DNA from: Duganella sp. SG902
GTDB lineage: Bacteria; Pseudomonadota; Gammaproteobacteria; Burkholderiales; Burkholderiaceae_D
NCBI RefSeq assembly: GCF_013376005.1
Contig: NZ_JABMJK010000015.1
Coordinates: 1 to 64,000 of the forward strand
Reading direction: 5' to 3'
DNA length: 64,000 nucleotides
Made by a program: the position numbers and the translations under genes. Under the pieces are notes generated by a model that did no database searches, was not told the DNA's origin, and saw only the letters and a program-made list of their open reading frames with translations. Positions 61,553 through 64,000 of this stretch are shown here, in pieces (positions within the stretch are counted from its first letter, which is position 1; each line of letters opens with the position of its first letter).

Positions 61553-61579
61553 GTCATTCCGGCGAAAGCCGGAATCCAT
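61553..61579. repeat. REP-like palindrome, copy 3
   Basis: Single module GTCATTCCGGC, GAAA, then GCCGGAATCCAT: stem ATTCCGGC / GCCGGAAT with a GAAA tetraloop. It follows the aldolase stop by 2 bp and lies within the operon, 25 bp before the aminotransferase start, so it may also affect relative expression of the two genes. Confidence 0.7.
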
Positions 61580-61603
61580 AGAACGCACGATTAGAGGAAC
61601 ATC

Positions 61604-63073
61604 ATGACACTTGCCGCCACCGATCTAAAGCCCGCCGCCGATCAATACGCGATCAGCCAATGGCACGATACCGCCGCCATCCACGACCGACTGCAAGCGC
61701 TGCTGCGCGAACCGGTGCGTCCCATCCAACGCGACAAAATGAACGAGATACTCAACTATTTCGAACAGAAATGCCAGCGTTCGAAACAGCTGGCCGCACG
61801 CACGGCGGAGGTGATCCCCGGCGGTGTGCAGCACAACCTGGCATTTAACTATCCCTTCCCGATTGCGGCCGACCGCTGCGAAGGCGCGCACCTGTGGGAC
61901 GTGGACGGCAACCAGTACATCGACTTCCTGCAGGCAGGCGGCCCCACGCTGCTCGGTTCCAACTACGCCCCGGTACGCAAGAAAGTCCATGAGCTGCTGG
62001 ATCACTGCGGTCCCGTGACCGGCCTGTTTCATGAATACGAAGTGAAGCTGGCGGAACTGATCCGCCAGTACATGCCGAACATCGAGATGTTCCGCATGCT
62101 GGGCTCCGGCACGGAAGGGGTGATGGGTGCCATCCGCCTGGCCCGCGCCTACACCAACAAGAAATGGATCATCAAGATCGGTGGCGCTTATCATGGCTGG
62201 AGCGACCAGATGGTATATGGCATGCGCCTGCCCGGCACCGGCCGGCGCGAGGCGATCGGCATCCCTGCCGGCTCCACCGCCTACACCCAGGAGTGCTTCC
62301 CCAACGATCTGGATGCGCTGCGGCGCAAGCTATGGCTCAACAAGCTGCGCGGCGGCACGGCGGCGGTCATCGTCGAGCCGCTCGGGCCGGAGAGCGGCAC
62401 TCGCCCCGTCTACGAGGACTACAACCGCCAGGTGCGCGCGCTGTGCGACGAATTCGGCGCGCTGCTGATCTTTGACGAGGTGGTGACCGGTTTCCGCATC
62501 GGCATGGGCGGCGCGCAAGGCTACTTCAACGTGCGCCCGGATTTGACAGTGTTCGGCAAATGCCTGACCGGCGGCTACCTGATGGCGGGCGGCATCGGCG
62601 GCCGCAAGGACGTGATGATGCTGCTGGCCGGGGGTATTGGCTCCACCAGCAAGCGCGCATTTGTCGGCGGCACGCTGTCGGCCAATCCGCTGTCCTGCGT
62701 GGCCGGCTATTACGCCATCTCGGAAATGGCGCGCACCAACGCGGCGGTGGTGGCCGGGCGCGCGGGTGACCGGCTGTGCAAAGGACTGTCTCAGATCGTC
62801 GAGCGGCTCGGCCTGCCCTATGTGGTCTACAACCAGGGCTCGATCGTGCATCTGCAAACCTCGGCCGTCCTGCTCATGAGCATGCGCAATCCGATCAAGC
62901 TGATGAAAGAGGTCAACGCGCGCAAACACATGATGGAGGAAATGGGCGCTGCCTACATGGCGCATGGCCTGGTGACGTTGGCGGGCAGCCGGATCTACAC
63001 CAGCATGGCCGATACCGACGCCGTCATAGACGAAGCGCTGAACCGTTTTGAATCCGTGCTGCGGCTGGTGTGA
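61604..63073 (+). CDS. Class III aminotransferase (glutamate-1-semialdehyde aminomutase-like)
   Basis: 489 residues. PLP-fold motifs: WDVDGNQYIDFLQAGG, GGAYHGWSD, LLIFDEVVTGFR, PLP lysine K319 in FGKCLTGGYLMAGGIGGR and FVGGTLSANPLS. An N-terminal extension of about 60 residues makes it longer than GSA aminomutase (about 430), so it is probably a biosynthetic or catabolic aminotransferase, not HemL. RBS AGAGGAA. It lies between two aldolase-fold genes. Confidence 0.9.
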   Translation: MTLAATDLKPAADQYAISQWHDTAAIHDRLQALLREPVRPIQRDKMNEILNYFEQKCQRSKQLAARTAEVIPGGVQHNLAFNYPFPIAADRCEGAHLWDVDGNQYIDFLQAGGPTLLGSNYAPVRKKVHELLDHCGPVTGLFHEYEVKLAELIRQYMPNIEMFRMLGSGTEGVMGAIRLARAYTNKKWIIKIGGAYHGWSDQMVYGMRLPGTGRREAIGIPAGSTAYTQECFPNDLDALRRKLWLNKLRGGTAAVIVEPLGPESGTRPVYEDYNRQVRALCDEFGALLIFDEVVTGFRIGMGGAQGYFNVRPDLTVFGKCLTGGYLMAGGIGGRKDVMMLLAGGIGSTSKRAFVGGTLSANPLSCVAGYYAISEMARTNAAVVAGRAGDRLCKGLSQIVERLGLPYVVYNQGSIVHLQTSAVLLMSMRNPIKLMKEVNARKHMMEEMGAAYMAHGLVTLAGSRIYTSMADTDAVIDEALNRFESVLRLV

Positions 63074-63738
63074 TGGAAGCGATGCAAATGAACTACGATG
63101 CAGCCATCGCGCGCCTGAACGACGCCGCCAGGCGCCTCGGTGCCAAGGGATTGCTGGAGCCGGACGACACGCTGTCCATGCGCCTGGCCGGCAGCGGCAA
63201 CATCCTGCTGCAAACCGGCTCCGGCCCGGCGCAGCAGGTGGAGATCGTGCCGCTGGCCGATGACGGCGCCCGAGCGCCGCTGGCGGCGCAGCATCTGGCG
63301 GTGTACCGCACCCGCGCCGACGTTGGCTGCGTGCTGTTGAATCGCCAGCCATGGGCGTCCGCATTGTACGCGCTGGAGAACGACATGCCCGGCGTATTCG
63401 ACGAACAAATCCGCCATCTGGGCCGCACTGTCGCCCTGCTAGCAGGCCCGGTTGAACTCCCCCTCAACCAGGCGCGCCTGCACAGCGGCGCCAATGCGTG
63501 GATCGCGCCCGGACATGTGCTGTGTTTCGGCACCCTGCCCGAGCGCACCGTCTTCAACGCCGAACTGCTGGAAAAATGCGCCAAAGCCTACGTGCTGGCG
63601 ACCAGCGCCGGACTGCCGGTCGGCCGCATACCATGGCTGGTACGCTGGATCGCCAACGGCCGCCTGCTCAAGGACGAGCGCCGCGCCGCCGAACAATACG
63701 CCCGTGGCCAGATGCCGGTGCTATCGACCGCCTACTGA
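63073..63738 (+). CDS. Class II aldolase-fold protein lacking metal ligands
   Basis: 221 residues from ATG 63073, which overlaps the previous stop by 1 bp. Same fold as the aldolase at 60915 (LLEPDDTLSMRLAGSGNILL; then ADVGCVLLNRQPWASAL). The His-x-His pair is replaced by Leu-Leu-Asn, and the catalytic Glu by Gln in AAQHLAVY. A His remains in APGHVLCFG. It is thus probably not a metal aldolase; it may be a partner subunit or have a new activity. Confidence 0.72.
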   Translation: MEAMQMNYDAAIARLNDAARRLGAKGLLEPDDTLSMRLAGSGNILLQTGSGPAQQVEIVPLADDGARAPLAAQHLAVYRTRADVGCVLLNRQPWASALYALENDMPGVFDEQIRHLGRTVALLAGPVELPLNQARLHSGANAWIAPGHVLCFGTLPERTVFNAELLEKCAKAYVLATSAGLPVGRIPWLVRWIANGRLLKDERRAAEQYARGQMPVLSTAY

Positions 63739-63754
63739 TCCGCCCAACGGTGCC

Positions 63755-63795
63755 GGCTGTGCGACAATATCGGCCTTTAGTCGAAACGCACAGCC
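63755..63795. other. Inverted repeat upstream of the acyl-CoA dehydrogenase gene
   Basis: GGCTGTGCG (63755-63763) and CGCACAGCC (63787-63795), perfect 9-bp arms, 23-nt loop. It ends 7 bp before ATG 63803, so it could hide the ribosome binding site or be an operator. Confidence 0.45.
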
Positions 63796-63802
63796 TTATA
63801 AA

Positions 63803-64000
63803 ATGACCCAGCTCTCCCAGCGTGACGCCCGTCGGATTGAACGCCACGCGGCGGCGGCCGACGCCGCAGGCTTCCTGCACCCAGTCCAGCAAGCCTTGCT
63901 GCACCGGCGCGGCTGGCTGAAAATGCTGGCGCCACGCGCCGCCGGTGGCGCCGAACTGCCTTTGCCGGAGGTGGTTCGTCTGGAGGAATCCGTGGCCGCC
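63803..64000 (+). CDS. Acyl-CoA dehydrogenase family protein, 5' part
   Basis: Partial: 66 residues to the window end. MTQLSQRDARRIERHAAAAD and then RGWLKMLAPRAAGGAELPLP, EVVRLEESVAA match the N-terminal helical domain of acyl-CoA dehydrogenases, including the P-x-x-x-GG-x-x-LP segment and the E-E helix. Remaining domains, including the catalytic base, are outside. It is the likely fifth gene of the kinase/aldolase/aminotransferase operon, 64 bp after the aldolase-like gene. Confidence 0.7.
   Translation, partial: MTQLSQRDARRIERHAAAADAAGFLHPVQQALLHRRGWLKMLAPRAAGGAELPLPEVVRLEESVAA

Noticed and set aside
61604..63073. HemL, glutamate-1-semialdehyde aminomutase of haem synthesis
   Set aside because: It has a 60-residue N-terminal extension and lies in an accessory operon between aldolase-fold genes.

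Overview
The window is high-GC DNA (roughly two thirds GC by eye), densely packed with genes. Many neighbours overlap by 4 bp (ATGA) or 1 bp (TGATG). Five TonB-dependent receptors, a PaoABC-type aldehyde oxidoreductase, a two-domain beta-propeller phytase beside a TonB receptor, an ArnA-C-terminal-like UDP-sugar synthase, protocatechuate/4-hydroxybenzoate genes and short interspersed palindromes of the 'attccnGCnnnnGCnggaat' type together suggest a betaproteobacterium of the Oxalobacteraceae (Duganella/Massilia/Janthinobacterium/Rugamonas relatives). This placement is inferred from gene content; there is no rRNA to confirm it. The region looks chromosomal. I see no integrase, insertion sequence, phage, CRISPR, tRNA or rRNA.

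Layout. 0.1-4.0 kb: a small secreted NTF2-like protein, a CPA1 cation/proton antiporter, and a D-malate dehydrogenase gene divergent from its LysR regulator. 4.0-7.8 kb: a three-gene molybdenum aldehyde oxidoreductase (2Fe-2S, FAD, Mo subunits). 7.8-17.4 kb: two divergent TonB-receptor operons sharing a short promoter region with three copies of a 17-bp dyad (ATGCAA-N5-TTGCAT). The leftward one carries a siderophore-type receptor and a DUF1624 membrane protein; the rightward one carries a receptor, an ABC ATPase and two DUF3526-type permeases. 17.4-22.3 kb: a Pat-type acyl-CoA synthetase/GNAT fusion, an SDR and an Rpn/DUF4351 nuclease-like protein. 22.3-31.8 kb: eight leftward genes in one tight run (sialidase-like protein, two polytopic proteins, LtaS-like phosphotransferase, QseB/PmrA-type regulator and kinase, UDP-sugar synthase, ArnT-like glycosyltransferase), which look like one cell-envelope modification operon. 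31.9-38.7 kb: protocatechuate branch of the beta-ketoadipate pathway (IclR regulator, pcaH, pcaG, pcaB, a PcaC-PcaD fusion, pobA, AraC-type pobR). These convert 4-hydroxybenzoate to protocatechuate and then to 3-oxoadipate; the thiolase and CoA-transferase are not in the window. 38.7-42.2 kb: a Gfo/Idh/MocA oxidoreductase, a long hairpin repeat, an AraC regulator and a degenerate GGDEF protein. 42.2-48.4 kb: TonB receptor, phytase and a second, plug-shortened receptor. 48.5-52.3 kb: MHS-family transporter, PAS-containing chemoreceptor and a HigBA-like toxin-antitoxin pair.

52.3-64 kb: a leftward operon (MFS transporter, TonB receptor, sterol-desaturase-family hydroxylase, alpha/beta hydrolase) stands divergent from an AraC regulator. 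That regulator is followed by a rightward operon: FGGY kinase, class II aldolase, class III aminotransferase, an aldolase-fold protein lacking the metal ligands, and the start of an acyl-CoA dehydrogenase. I do not recognise the pathway. Together with the envelope operon at 22-32 kb, it is the best candidate for an undescribed system.

Most open frames opposite or inside these genes are high-GC shadows and were left out. Start sites were moved inward from the longest frame where a Shine-Dalgarno sequence, a signal peptide or family length favoured it.
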